This document shows, one piece after another, positions 8,220 through 15,564 of a stretch of DNA of 28,087 bases. The DNA is from Sphingobium sp. Lineage in GTDB: Bacteria > Pseudomonadota > Alphaproteobacteria > Sphingomonadales > Sphingomonadaceae. Numbering within the stretch: position 1 is the first letter of the stretch; each line of letters begins with the position of its first letter. The translations under genes and the position numbers were made by a program. The stretch spans positions 1 through 28,087 of the forward strand of contig JASBTC010000199.1 in NCBI GenBank assembly GCA_030148625.1. The letters run 5' to 3'. The notes under the pieces were generated by a model that worked only from the letters and a program-made list of their open reading frames with translations, made no database searches and was not told where the DNA came from.

Positions 8220-8321
8220 GCCGCGTCGAAACCCGCCAACCGCCCCCGCCGTCAAGCGGAATCGGTGGATCGTGCGAATGTATGTGGGGTGAAGTGATCC
8301 ATCGGGCTGACATCTGTCCTA

Positions 8322-8405
8322 TGTCATTCCCGCGAACGCGGGAATCCAGTGGCATAGAGCTCGATGATCGGCATCGTCTGGATTCCCGCGTTCGCGGGAA
8401 TGACA
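8322..8405. repeat. REP-pair element with 28-base inverted arms
   Basis: Two perfect 28-base inverted arms (8322-8349 and 8378-8405) are separated by a 28-base spacer. Each arm itself contains a palindrome (TTCCCGCGAACGCGGGAA), so the element can form two small hairpins or one large one. The sequence belongs to the widespread GTCATTCCCGCG..CGCGGGAATCCAG class of bacterial intergenic repeats. It lies between the EamA start and the 3' end of the small gene at 8439 and could terminate or stabilise that transcript. Confidence 0.85.
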
Positions 8406-8438
8406 GGGAGGAGGTTTCTCGCTTGAGGCGGACCGCCG

Positions 8439-8594
8439 TTAGCGCTCGTTGGTGAAGCGCTTTACCTTGTTGGGCAGATCCTTGCCCTTGCTGCGCCGCG
8501 ACGGCAGCTGCACCGGATGTTTCTTTTTCCATTCGGCCCAGGTCATCGGGCCGTCCGGCGTTTCGATGATACGGTCGTCCAGCGACTCGCTCAC
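8439..8594 (-). CDS. Small conserved-looking basic protein, unknown function
   Basis: A 51-residue open frame starting at GTG with a strong GGAGG six bases upstream, and ending in TAA. It reads VSESLDDRIIETPDGPMTWA then EWKKKHPVQLPSRRSKGKDL and ends NKVKRFTNER. The N-terminal half is acidic and the C-terminal half strongly basic, which would suit nucleic-acid or ribosome binding. Codon use matches its neighbours. It starts 27 bases after the end of the small gene at 8622-8831 on the same strand, so the two probably share a transcript. I do not recognise the family. The good ribosome binding site and the operon position are the reasons for calling it. Confidence 0.6.
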   Translation of the reverse strand: MSESLDDRIIETPDGPMTWAEWKKKHPVQLPSRRSKGKDLPNKVKRFTNER

Positions 8595-8621
8595 ATCAAC
8601 CTCCGCTGCGGCTGGCGCCGC

Positions 8622-8831
8622 TTATTTGCTGGCGATCTGGTCCGCCTCGACGCGATATTGCTCGCGGACGAACGCGCGCGCGGCGGTCTGGGTCTTGAAG
8701 CTGTCTTCCAGCATCTCGCTCGACACGAGCGGATAGCCCTGGGAATTATAGCGGGTCGTCCGCACGGTGACGCGAAACACGCCCGCTTCATCCTTGGCAA
8801 CGAGATAGGGGCGGACGGCGGTTCTCGACAT
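8622..8831 (-). CDS. Small hypothetical protein (69 residues)
   Basis: The ATG at 8831 has AGGAG eight bases upstream and gives MSRTAVRPYLVAKDEAGVFR followed by VTVRTTRYNSQGYPLVSSEM, ending EQYRVEADQIASK. A longer in-frame start 13 codons upstream lies inside an inverted repeat and is less likely. The sequence looks like a small beta-strand pair followed by a helix (TAARAFVREQYRVEA), with no signal peptide or membrane segment. The family is not recognised. It is followed closely by the 51-residue gene on the same strand. Confidence 0.6.
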   Translation of the reverse strand: MSRTAVRPYLVAKDEAGVFRVTVRTTRYNSQGYPLVSSEMLEDSFKTQTAARAFVREQYRVEADQIASK

Positions 8832-8854
8832 GGAAGGCTCCTGGGACTGGATGA

Positions 8855-8882
8855 TTTGCGACGACGTCATCGCAGTCGCAAA
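8855..8882. promoter_or_regulatory. Inverted repeat upstream of the small-gene pair
   Basis: TTTGCGAC (8855-8862) and GTCGCAAA (8875-8882) are perfect 8-base arms separated by 12 bases that contain the smaller palindrome GACGTC. The element ends 24 bases upstream of the ATG at 8831. It could be an operator or an mRNA leader hairpin. No clear -10/-35 pair is seen around it. Confidence 0.4.
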
Positions 8883-9031
8883 CGGGAGCCAGCGCTGCCC
8901 TTATGCGATCGGCGCACCCTCGGGCGCGCCTGTACGACCTCTGTGGGCGCTTCGGCCGCTTTGCGCAAGTGCATGGCGGGTCAAGCCCCGTGCATTCGCT
9001 GCATGTGTACCGGTCGCGGCGGGCGCCTCGC

Positions 9032-9673
9032 CTATTTTTCGATCACGACATGCGTCGCATAATCGCTTCTGACGGTTTCGGTCACGCGGTAGCCGAGCGC
9101 AGGCAGGTCCAGCCCCGCGAACAAGGCCTCGCCGCGGCCGAGCAGCACCGGCGCGATTGCGAGATGCATCTCGTCGACCGCGCCGGCCCGGAGATATTGG
9201 CGCACGGTATCGGCGCCGCCGCCGATCTTGACGTCGAGATCGCCTGCGGCTTCGCGCGCACGCTCCAGCGCCGCATCGATGCCCTCGGTGACGAAATGGA
9301 AAGTCGTTCCGCCCGCCATCTCGATCGATGCGCGGGGATGATGGGTCAGAATGAAGGTGGGCGCGTGATAGGGCGGATTGTCGCCCCACCAGCCTTTCCA
9401 CCCGTCGTCCGGCCAATCGCCGCGGCTGGGGCCGAACATGTTGCGGCCCAGGATGAAGGCGCCGAATCCGTCCATCGAACGATGGGCGAACTGCTCGTCG
9501 ACGCCGTCGCTGCCGCCGCCCTCGCCGAACATGGTGCGGAACGTGCGCGTGCCGAAGGCCCATTGATGAAGCTCGGTGCCGCGCTTGCCCAGCGGATCCT
9601 CCAGGCATTGATCCGGGCCCGCGCCGAATCCGTCGAGCGAGATCGAAAAGCCGGCGACGCGAACCTTGCCCAT
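9032..9673 (-). CDS. Dihydrofolate reductase/RibD C-terminal-domain family protein
   Basis: A 213-residue protein with the RibD_C/DHFR-like fold. It opens MGKVRVAGFSISLDGFGAGP, has FILGRNMFGP in the middle and the nucleotide-binding signature IGGGADTVRQYLRAGAVDEM followed by APVLLGRGEALFAGL. Family members are NADPH-dependent reductases; most (YwjB/YyaP-like) have no proven substrate and are not true folate enzymes. The ATG at 9673 follows GGAGAG; the frame stays open far upstream, but that part overlaps the HxlR gene. The gene is transcribed divergently from that regulator across a 72-base region with duplicated operator-like repeats, so HxlR control is likely. Confidence 0.87.
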   Translation of the reverse strand: MGKVRVAGFSISLDGFGAGPDQCLEDPLGKRGTELHQWAFGTRTFRTMFGEGGGSDGVDEQFAHRSMDGFGAFILGRNMFGPSRGDWPDDGWKGWWGDNPPYHAPTFILTHHPRASIEMAGGTTFHFVTEGIDAALERAREAAGDLDVKIGGGADTVRQYLRAGAVDEMHLAIAPVLLGRGEALFAGLDLPALGYRVTETVRSDYATHVVIEK

Positions 9674-9686
9674 GACACTCTCCAGT

Positions 9687-9743
9687 CTGATTGTATATTG
9701 CAACTGGTTGCGCGTAACGAAACTGATTGTATGTTGCAAGTGG
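9687..9743. promoter_or_regulatory. Two near-identical 21-base direct repeats in divergent promoter region
   Basis: Bases 9687-9707 and 9723-9743 are direct repeats differing at only two positions, with the common core CTGATTGTAT.TTGCAA.TGG and a 36-base period. They occupy almost the whole gap between the DHFR-like gene and the HxlR gene. The first copy also overlaps GCAAC-TG-GTTGC dyad symmetry. The second copy covers an ATG at 9731, which argues that the regulator really starts at 9746. They are probable HxlR operators controlling both genes. Confidence 0.65.
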
Positions 9744-9745
9744 TA

Positions 9746-10255
9746 ATGACCATCATCCGCTCCGGCTGCCCCATCAATCTCACCATCGAGCTGCTCGGCG
9801 ATCGCTGGACGCTCGTCATCATCCGCGACATCATGTTCGGCAATCGCCGCCATTTCCGCGAAATGCTCACGCGATCCGATGAGGGGATCGCGTCGAACAT
9901 CCTGGCCGACCGGCTGAAACGGCTGGTCGATAACGGCCTGCTCACCCGCGGTGCCGATCCGACGCATCGCCAGAAGGCGATTTACAGCCTGACCGAAAAG
10001 GCGATCGACCTGGTGCCGATGCTGGTGGCGATGGGCGCGTGGGGGCGCCGCCATCTGCCGGTCACGCCGCCGCTCGCGATCCGGCAGCAATTGCTCGAGG
10101 AAGGCGGCCCGGCTTTATGGGCGGCGTTCATGGCCGAGCTGCGTCATTACCATCTCGGCACGCCGCTGCCCGAGGGGCATGAGAATGTGCTCGACCGGCT
10201 CACCGCCGAATTCCAGCGAGTCATGGCGGAGCAGGCGGAAATCGAGACGGATTGA
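9746..10255 (+). CDS. HxlR-family winged-helix transcriptional regulator
   Basis: A 169-residue protein from ATG 9746 (MTIIRSGCPINLTIELLGDR). The HxlR core is clear: LLGDRWTLVIIRDIMFGNRR followed by HFREMLTRSDEGIASNILAD, RLKRLVDNGLLTR and the wing (QKAIYSLTEKAIDLVPML). Cys8 lies in the N-terminal position where redox-sensing HxlR proteins such as YodB carry their thiol switch. A C-terminal extension of ~60 residues goes beyond the minimal ~110-residue family. An alternative ATG at 9731 falls inside an operator-like repeat. The regulator is divergent from the DHFR-like gene and probably represses it and itself. Confidence 0.88.
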   Translation: MTIIRSGCPINLTIELLGDRWTLVIIRDIMFGNRRHFREMLTRSDEGIASNILADRLKRLVDNGLLTRGADPTHRQKAIYSLTEKAIDLVPMLVAMGAWGRRHLPVTPPLAIRQQLLEEGGPALWAAFMAELRHYHLGTPLPEGHENVLDRLTAEFQRVMAEQAEIETD

Positions 10256-10284
10256 TCTCGCACGAAGACGCGCGTGCGGAGCGC

Positions 10285-11220
10285 CTATTTCAGCACCATT
10301 CCCGGCGTCCATCCGCTTTTGGCAAGGAAGGTTTTGGCGTCGCTCATTTCGATGATGTCGCGCAGCGCGGCGCGCTTGTCCGCGGCGCGCTGATAATAGG
10401 CCTTGGCGATCCGATAGCCGACCCAATAGCCGAGATCGCCTGGCCGCTCGGGCGTGCCACGGCCATTGTACAGCCAGTCGGATCCCAGCGCCTTCCTGTC
10501 CTTGTCCGCGAGAAAGGCGGTTTCCAGTGCCTTTTCCCGCCCCTTGGTCGCGGTGATGAGGTGGCGATAGCTGACCGAGCCCGAAATCAGTTCGCCGACG
10601 AATTCGGCGGCGCCTTCGATCAGCGCGGCGGTCAGCACCGTCGCGTCGGGATCCTCCACCTGCGCGGCGGGTTGCTGCACATGCGCATATTCGTGCGCGA
10701 TGACGTAGACGAAGCGATCCTCCGGATCGGGCTCCATGAAATCGAAGGCGCACAGGGTCTCGAGCCCGATCATCACGCCCGAGGCATTGGCCGTCCCGCC
10801 GGTCTTGCCGCGGCCGACAGCGAGCGTCACCGGGGGATAGATGCCCTTTGGATAAAGCGCGGCAAGCTTCGCCAGGGCAGGGGCGAGCCGGGCGGTCACC
10901 CTGGGCAGCACTGCGGTGCAGCGCCGCGCATCGGCGAACATCGCCGGGCGCTCGGCGATGGCGGCGGCCATGCGTTCACCGGTGAAATTCCGCAGCCGCG
11001 CGAATTCGGCCAGCCCGGTGCTGCCCTTGTCGAGATAGTCGTGCTGGAGCTGTTCCGCCGTCGGCTTGCCGCCCGCCGCATCATAGATGGCGTAGAAGCG
11101 GGTCACATCGTCGATGCGGATCTCGGGGCCGCTGGAGGCCTGCGGCGCGGCGCCTGTCAGGAGCGGCGCGGTGGCCAGAATCAGAAGCAGCGCGGCGCGT
11201 TTCGCGATGGTCTTTGTCAT
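10285..11220 (-). CDS. Exported DUF2268-type putative zinc protease
   Basis: A 311-residue protein with a signal peptide (MTKTIAKRAALLLILATAPL, cleavage near TGAAPQ). The zinc-protease motif HEYAH is at residues 176-180, and candidate third ligands E202 and E206 lie in LIEGAAEFVGE. Domain order and spacing fit the DUF2268 family of predicted Zn-dependent proteases, with the C-terminal YWVGYRIAKAYYQRA segment typical of that family. The start is ATG 11220; a GTG eight codons upstream is possible, and neither has a strong ribosome binding site. It lies 69 bases downstream of ada on the same strand and could be read through from it. The 3' end converges on the HxlR gene, 29 bases away. Substrate unknown. 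Confidence 0.8.
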   Translation of the reverse strand: MTKTIAKRAALLLILATAPLLTGAAPQASSGPEIRIDDVTRFYAIYDAAGGKPTAEQLQHDYLDKGSTGLAEFARLRNFTGERMAAAIAERPAMFADARRCTAVLPRVTARLAPALAKLAALYPKGIYPPVTLAVGRGKTGGTANASGVMIGLETLCAFDFMEPDPEDRFVYVIAHEYAHVQQPAAQVEDPDATVLTAALIEGAAEFVGELISGSVSYRHLITATKGREKALETAFLADKDRKALGSDWLYNGRGTPERPGDLGYWVGYRIAKAYYQRAADKRAALRDIIEMSDAKTFLAKSGWTPGMVLK

Positions 11221-11289
11221 CGCGGCGGACACTGTCCGGCACACCCGATCGGGTCAAGCCGCCATGTCCGCCCGAGGCTTCCAGATCGG

Positions 11290-12372
11290 TCAGGCGGCTG
11301 CCTCCATCTCCAGCAGATGGCGCTTGCGTTCGACCCCCCAGGCATAGCCGGAGAGCGAGCCATCGCTGCGCACCACACGATGGCAGGGGATCGCGACCGC
11401 GACATGATTGGCCGCGCAGGCCCCCGCCACCGCCCGGACAGCCCTGGGCCGGCCGATCCGGCTGGCGATCTCGGCATAGGTCGCGGTCTTGCCGACCGGG
11501 ATATCGCGCAGCGCCTGCCACACCCGTTGCTGGAACGCGGTGCCGCGCACGTCCAGCGGGAGGTCGAGGCCCAGGGCAGGCGCTTCGACAAAGCCGACGG
11601 CGCGCGCCACCAATTGCTCATAATCCCTGTCGCCGCCGATCAGGCGCGCATTGGGAAAGCGATCCTGGAGATTGCGTGCCAGAGCGTCGGGATCGTCGCC
11701 GATCAGGATCGACACGACGCCCCTTGCGCTCGATGCGACGAGGATCGCGCCCAGTGAGGATTGTCCGATCGCGAAACGAATATCTTCGTGCATGCCACCC
11801 TCCCGGTATCTGGTCGGCGTCATGCCGAGCATCTGGGTCGATTGTTCGTAGAACCGGCCGCTGGAGCTGAAGCCGGCATCGTAGATGGCCTCGGTCACGG
11901 AGCGGCCCCTGGCCAGGCCTTCGCGGATCCGGGACGCCCGGCGGGCAGCGGCATAGGCCTTGGGCGTAAGACCGGTCGCGGCCTTGAACAGCCGATGGAA
12001 ATAACTTGTGCTCAGACCGGCGATGCCCGCGAGTTCGCCAAGCGATGGCTGTTCTTCGCTTTGCTCGATCAGCCGACAGGCCTTTTCGACCAGCTTCGTG
12101 TTCTCGATGTCCTGCGGGATTCCGTCGGGGTTGCAGCGCTTGCACGCTCTGAAGCCCGTCGCCCTGGCTTCGGCCAGGCTGTTGTACAGGCTGACGTTGA
12201 TCGGATTGGCGTGCCGGGACGGGCAGGATGGACGGCAATAGATGCCGGTGGTCGAGACCGAGTACCAGAATATGCCATCTGCCGAGCGATCGCGCGCGAG
12301 CACGCGTGCCCAGCGCGGGTCCATCTCTATTGCGGTCATATCGCTTTCGCGATCTTCGGATCGTGTCGCCAT
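11290..12372 (-). CDS. ada: Ada: bifunctional methylphosphotriester/O6-methylguanine-DNA methyltransferase and activator
   Basis: A 360-residue full-length Ada protein. The N-terminal Ada zinc domain has C46, C50, C77 and C80 (TTGIYCRPSC and RACKRC); C46 is the methylphosphotriester acceptor and switch. Residues ~95-200 are an AraC-type helix-turn-helix pair (LAGIAGLSTSYFHRLFKAAT and ITEAIYDAGF-like). The C-terminal methyltransferase has the active-site PCHRV motif at C330 with GTAFQQRVWQALRDIPVGKT before it. The chosen ATG at 12372 follows GGGAGAG; ATGs up to ten codons upstream would only add a tail. The protein repairs alkylated DNA and activates its own regulon after self-methylation. No E. 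coli-type Ada box could be identified confidently upstream. Confidence 0.95.
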   Translation of the reverse strand: MATRSEDRESDMTAIEMDPRWARVLARDRSADGIFWYSVSTTGIYCRPSCPSRHANPINVSLYNSLAEARATGFRACKRCNPDGIPQDIENTKLVEKACRLIEQSEEQPSLGELAGIAGLSTSYFHRLFKAATGLTPKAYAAARRASRIREGLARGRSVTEAIYDAGFSSSGRFYEQSTQMLGMTPTRYREGGMHEDIRFAIGQSSLGAILVASSARGVVSILIGDDPDALARNLQDRFPNARLIGGDRDYEQLVARAVGFVEAPALGLDLPLDVRGTAFQQRVWQALRDIPVGKTATYAEIASRIGRPRAVRAVAGACAANHVAVAIPCHRVVRSDGSLSGYAWGVERKRHLLEMEAAA

Positions 12373-12476
12373 CACCGGCTCTCCCATTTTCATGATCGTC
12401 ATTATGGCGGTCGCGTTCGAGCGCGCGCTCCGTCCCTTGCTTTCAAACTCATGTCCGAACCGGTGCCTGATGCGAT

Positions 12477-12504
12477 GACCGCCGCCGGATGGCCGACGGC
12501 GGTC
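12477..12504. terminator. Hairpin downstream of SnoaL-like gene
   Basis: GACCGCCG (12477-12484) and CGGCGGTC (12497-12504) form a GC-rich hairpin with extra internal pairing, starting a few bases past the stop of the minus-strand SnoaL-like gene. There is no T-run, so termination would be Rho-assisted or the hairpin may only protect the 3' end. Confidence 0.5.
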
Positions 12505-12510
12505 ACGCGA

Positions 12511-12960
12511 TCACGCCGCGCGGATGAGGCCGAGCTGCGTCAGCGCGGCCACGCCGTCATCGAGCCCGATCTCCGACACGATCCTGCCGTTCTCGAGCTT
12601 CAGCACCGTCGTGCCGGTGAAGCGCATCGTCCGGCCGGTATTCGCCGGAAGGCCGCCGATCAGGAAATCGTCGAATGCGGGACCGCTATGGGTGCCGCCG
12701 CCTTCCCATTGGCCGACGACATAGTCGCCTTCGGCGATCAGGTCGGTCACGCCCCAGAAATTGAGGTCGGGAAACGCTTCGCGGAAATCGGTCATGAACG
12801 CCTTGATGTCGGCATGACCGCGACGGGGTTCGTGAAGCGAATATTGGAGAAGCATATCGGGCGCCGCCAAGTCGTCGACAATGGAAAGATCGCAGGTCTC
12901 GCCCCAGAAGTGCGTGAACCAGCGACCGACAATGGCTTTGTTGTCGCTTTCTTTGGACAT
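12511..12960 (-). CDS. SnoaL-like/NTF2-fold ester cyclase-family protein
   Basis: A 149-residue protein of the NTF2-like superfamily. Typical SnoaL features are the N-terminal helix NKAIVGRWFTHFWGE, the loop LAAPDMLLQYSLHEPRRGHA followed by DIKAFMTDFREAFPDLNFWG, and the strands VVGQWEGGGTHSGPAF and GTTVLKLENGRIVSEIG. SnoaL relatives include polyketide cyclases and hydratases, but most such small proteins have no known substrate. The ATG is preceded by AGGTAGACGG. The gene lies between ada and the azoreductase gene on the same strand, separated from the latter by 189 bases that probably hold its promoter. Confidence 0.82.
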   Translation of the reverse strand: MSKESDNKAIVGRWFTHFWGETCDLSIVDDLAAPDMLLQYSLHEPRRGHADIKAFMTDFREAFPDLNFWGVTDLIAEGDYVVGQWEGGGTHSGPAFDDFLIGGLPANTGRTMRFTGTTVLKLENGRIVSEIGLDDGVAALTQLGLIRAA

Positions 12961-13113
12961 GTTCCGTCTACCTTTGAATTGACTTTGCTGAGATCGGCGC
13001 TGTCCCTGGAGGCAGTCGCCGGATTTCGGTTTATGGCGGGCAGACGGTCGTCAAACTCCGATTCTTGTTTCGGTATCCAATAGATGCTGGCGTGATCGTT
13101 CCGGGAGGTGTTG

Positions 13114-13141
13114 CCGGCATCCCGCCATGACGGGATGCCGG
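13114..13141. terminator. Perfect 11-base-pair hairpin after azoreductase gene
   Basis: CCGGCATCCCG (13114-13124) and CGGGATGCCGG (13131-13141) pair perfectly around a six-base loop, beginning nine bases past the azoreductase stop. There is no T-run on the minus-strand side. It is a likely transcript 3' end or a REP-like unit. Confidence 0.6.
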
Positions 13142-13149
13142 TTGTCCGT

Positions 13150-13733
13150 TCAGGCGGCCGCGGCGAGCGTGGGCGGCGCGATGCCGTCGATCCGTACGCG
13201 TGCGGCGGCCAGAGCCTCATCCCGCTGCTCCGGGCCATAGGCAACGCCTTCCGCGACGATGATCTCCGGGTCGGCGATGCCGATAAAGCCCAGCATCGCC
13301 CGCAAATGGCTTTCGGCATGTTCGTTCGACGCACCGGGGCTGCTCTCCCCTAAAAGCCGCCGCGCGAGGCGGCGACGATGACCCGCTTGCGTCCGGCCAG
13401 CCCCTCGACGCCGTCGGGACCATAGCTGAAGGTCTGTCCGGCGATCAGGATATGATCGAACCAGCTTTTGAGCTGGGACGGGATACCGAAATTGTACATC
13501 GGTGCACCGATCACGACGATGTCGGCGGACAGGAACGTGTCGAGCACGCCCTTGCCGTCGTCGGATGCGAAGCGGTCGAGCGTCAGATGCGGCAGGGGAT
13601 CGGCGGCCAGGTCGTGCCGGACGACCTCGATCGTGGGATCCAGGCTCGTCAGATGTGCGACGATCGCGGCGGAGATGACGCGGCTGGCCGAACCATCGGC
13701 CTGAATGGAGGAATCGAGATGCAGGAGTTTCAT
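13150..13733 (-). pseudogene. azoR: FMN-dependent NADH-azoreductase, frameshifted
   Basis: Two consecutive frames together give a complete AzoR of ~194 residues. The first part (from ATG 13733, [20 protein letters not shown]) contains the flavodoxin-like FMN site with [20 protein letters not shown] and runs to [10 protein letters not shown], then hits a TAG at 13350-13352. In the neighbouring frame the protein continues at once as GESSPGASNEHAESHL and LGFIGIADPEIIVAEGVAYG, the normal AzoR C-terminus. Homologues have GGxYG or a similar sequence at the junction, so one base missing from a TAY codon (GGC TTT TA. GGG) explains it; the span of 584 bases is one short of a multiple of three. Either a genuine recent mutation or a sequencing error is possible. 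An intact AzoR would reduce quinones and azo dyes. The gene is divergent from an HxlR regulator. Confidence 0.85.
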
Positions 13734-13824
13734 AAGGGGGCTGTCCAAACTGGTTCAGTGACCCCAATTAGCTATGAAGCCCGCGGGAACGGGCCAAGAA
13801 CGCATATTTTTGAGGCCTAGTCAC

Positions 13825-14196
13825 ATGCAGATGACCACCCCGGAGCGCGGCCATCAGAATTGCGGAGCGATCGCCGGACATCTGGCGCGGTTCGGCGATC
13901 GCTGGACGCTTCCGGTGGTGGTGACGCTGCGCGAGGGACCGTTGCGGTTCAACCAGTTGCGTCGCGCCGTCGCCGGAATCTCGCAGCAGATGCTGACCCG
14001 CACGCTGCGCGCGCTGGAACGGGACGGCATGGTCAGCCGCACCGTTCATCCCACCGTACCGCCGCAGGTGGAATATGCGCTGACCGAACTCGGTATCTCG
14101 CTCGCCGAACAGGGCGTGCAACTCGGCGGCTGGGTTCAGACGCACATAGACGAGATCGAACGGTATCGCGGTGCATTCGATGCAGGGGACGGCTGA
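13825..14196 (+). CDS. HxlR-family regulator divergent from azoreductase
   Basis: A 123-residue compact HxlR protein. The core reads FGDRWTLPVVVTLREGPLRF, then NQLRRAVAGISQQMLTRTLR, ALERDGMVSRTVHPTVPPQV and the wing EYALTELGISLAEQ. Cys13 (HQNCGAIAGHL) lies just before the first helix, the position of the redox-active Cys6 in Bacillus YodB, which represses an azoreductase gene. The start ATG at 13825 has TGAGG upstream. The shared 91-base region with azoR and the family precedent make quinone- or thiol-stress control of azoR likely. The nitrobindin-like gene follows on the same strand after 92 bases. Confidence 0.9.
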   Translation: MQMTTPERGHQNCGAIAGHLARFGDRWTLPVVVTLREGPLRFNQLRRAVAGISQQMLTRTLRALERDGMVSRTVHPTVPPQVEYALTELGISLAEQGVQLGGWVQTHIDEIERYRGAFDAGDG

Positions 14197-14288
14197 TTGC
14201 GGCAGGGGCAGGCGCCGCTTTCGGCAGCCGGATCAAGCCGCTATGGAATGTTTGCGATCATCAGCGGATCGATATGGGGAGGCCAGAC

Positions 14289-14939
14289 GTGGATATTCCG
14301 GACGACATCTTCACCGAGCCCGAGGACGTCGACGCCGAGACGCTGGCCAATCTGGGCCCTTTGCGTCGACTGGCGGGCATATGGGAAGGGCATCGCGGCG
14401 TCGATCTCAACCCCAAGGCCGAGGGGCCGGAGCAGCGGGACTATTATGAACGCATCGAGATGCAGCCCATCGATCCCCAGGCCAATGGACCGCAACTCTT
14501 CTACGGGCTGCGCTATCACGTCCATATCAACACCCGGGAAGAGGCGATCGCGTTCCACGACCAGGTCGGCTACTGGCTTTGGGAGCCGGCGACGGGGCTC
14601 ATCCTGCAAACCCTGGCGATCCCGCGCGGACAGATCGCGATCGCGGCCGGCCATGCCGGGCCCGACGCCACCAGGCTGGTGCTGAAGGCCGAGCGCGGAC
14701 AGACCGAATATGGCATCTGCTCGACGACATTCCTCGAGCTTGTCTTCCGGACCGATTCCTACAGCATCCAGGTCGATTTCCATGACGATGGCTCGTGGAG
14801 CTATATTTCCGACACGAGCCTGATGGTGCGCGGCCGCGATGAGCCTTTCCTGCATCGCGACAGGAACACGCTGGTGAAGATCGCCGAGCCCGACCTCAAT
14901 CCATGGGCACGGATCATCCGCGACGGAAAAAAGGCCTGA
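14289..14939 (+). CDS. Nitrobindin-like heme-binding beta-barrel (FABP-like, DUF1794 type) protein
   Basis: A protein of about 216 residues starting at GTG 14289, which has GGGGAGG six bases upstream; an in-frame ATG at 14274 overlaps that ribosome binding site and is less likely. The start of the barrel is LGPLRRLAGIWEGHRGVDLN, followed by EMQPIDPQANGPQLFYGLRY, HDQVGYWLWEPATGLILQTL and DDGSWSYISDTSLMVRGRDE. This order fits the bacterial FABP-like/nitrobindin relatives, small ten-strand barrels of which some bind heme and react with nitric oxide or peroxynitrite. Heme binding here is not proven; the proximal histidine would lie late, and H in EPFLHRDRNTL is a candidate. Its neighbours (HxlR, azoR, ada) suggest a stress setting. 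It is probably cytoplasmic, without a signal peptide. Confidence 0.75.
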   Translation: MDIPDDIFTEPEDVDAETLANLGPLRRLAGIWEGHRGVDLNPKAEGPEQRDYYERIEMQPIDPQANGPQLFYGLRYHVHINTREEAIAFHDQVGYWLWEPATGLILQTLAIPRGQIAIAAGHAGPDATRLVLKAERGQTEYGICSTTFLELVFRTDSYSIQVDFHDDGSWSYISDTSLMVRGRDEPFLHRDRNTLVKIAEPDLNPWARIIRDGKKA

Positions 14940-15012
14940 CCGGGAACAGCGGCATGTCGCGCGATCCGACGGGCTTGCTGTGCCCATATGCGAATAAGGA
15001 CCCATTGATCCC

Positions 15013-15564
15013 ATGAGATTTCGCGCTGGCTTGCCCGCCATTCTGCTTGGCCTGCTGACCGTCCCTGCGCACGCCAATGACGATGTCGCGGACGAGTTCG
15101 ATCCGTCGAGCCTGACGCTTCCCGACATCATCGCGTGCAAGCTGAAGGATGTGCCGAGCTGGAACGGCTTCGCGATCTGGTTCAACGACAATGAGGAGGC
15201 CAGGCGGCATTACGGGATGACCGCGGTCAAGGGCGGCAATCCGTTCCTTTCCGAATATCGCCTCGCCACGCCGGTCACGGTGTTCGGCCGGACCACCGAC
15301 CGGGTCGCCTTCAGCAATTCGGGCCTGATGGCGGTCCTGTCCGATACGACACCGCAGGCGCTGGCAAAGGAACTGGAGGTTGCGCCGGTGATCGACACAT
15401 CCGGCAAATATATGGGGCAGCGGATGATCGTCGAAGCGCCCTTCGATGGCGGATCACTGATCTTTCAGGGAACGACCCGGATTTCGCTCAATATCTCGAC
15501 GGTCACTTCGCACCCCGGTAAGGTGCTGGCCGGGTGCAGCTATGTGATCGACATCAAGGATTGA
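15013..15564 (+). CDS. Exported protein of unknown function
   Basis: A 183-residue protein with a clear signal peptide (MRFRAGLPAILLGLLTVPAH, cleavage after AHA). The mature part contains LPDIIACKLKDVPSWNGFAI early and VLAGCSYVIDIKD at the end, so one cysteine near each end could form a disulphide in the periplasm. The middle (VFGRTTDRVAFSNSGLMAVL, LIFQGTTRISLNIS) looks beta-rich. The ATG is preceded by AAGGA at a rather long distance of 12 bases. The family is not recognised. It follows the nitrobindin-like gene by 73 bases and could be in the same transcript. Confidence 0.7.
   Translation: MRFRAGLPAILLGLLTVPAHANDDVADEFDPSSLTLPDIIACKLKDVPSWNGFAIWFNDNEEARRHYGMTAVKGGNPFLSEYRLATPVTVFGRTTDRVAFSNSGLMAVLSDTTPQALAKELEVAPVIDTSGKYMGQRMIVEAPFDGGSLIFQGTTRISLNISTVTSHPGKVLAGCSYVIDIKD

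Noticed and set aside
6670..8532. A 620-residue minus-strand frame
   Set aside because: It overlaps the creatininase-family and EamA genes in another frame, is arginine-rich and lacks any motif.
8903..9731. Upstream extension of the HxlR frame to 8903 on the plus strand
   Set aside because: It overlaps the DHFR-like gene in antisense and the extra residues have no similarity to HxlR proteins; the regulator starts at 9746 or 9731.
12373..12470. Possible Ada box upstream of ada (GAAAGCAAGG-like sequence on the minus strand)
   Set aside because: It matches the E. coli AAAGCGCA element only partly and lies at no clearly meaningful distance from a promoter.
13340..13365. Programmed -1 frameshift in the azoreductase gene
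   Set aside because: The junction GGCTTTTAG has no standard X XXY YYZ slippery heptamer for the required -1 step, and azoreductases are not known to use recoding. A one-base deletion or error is simpler.
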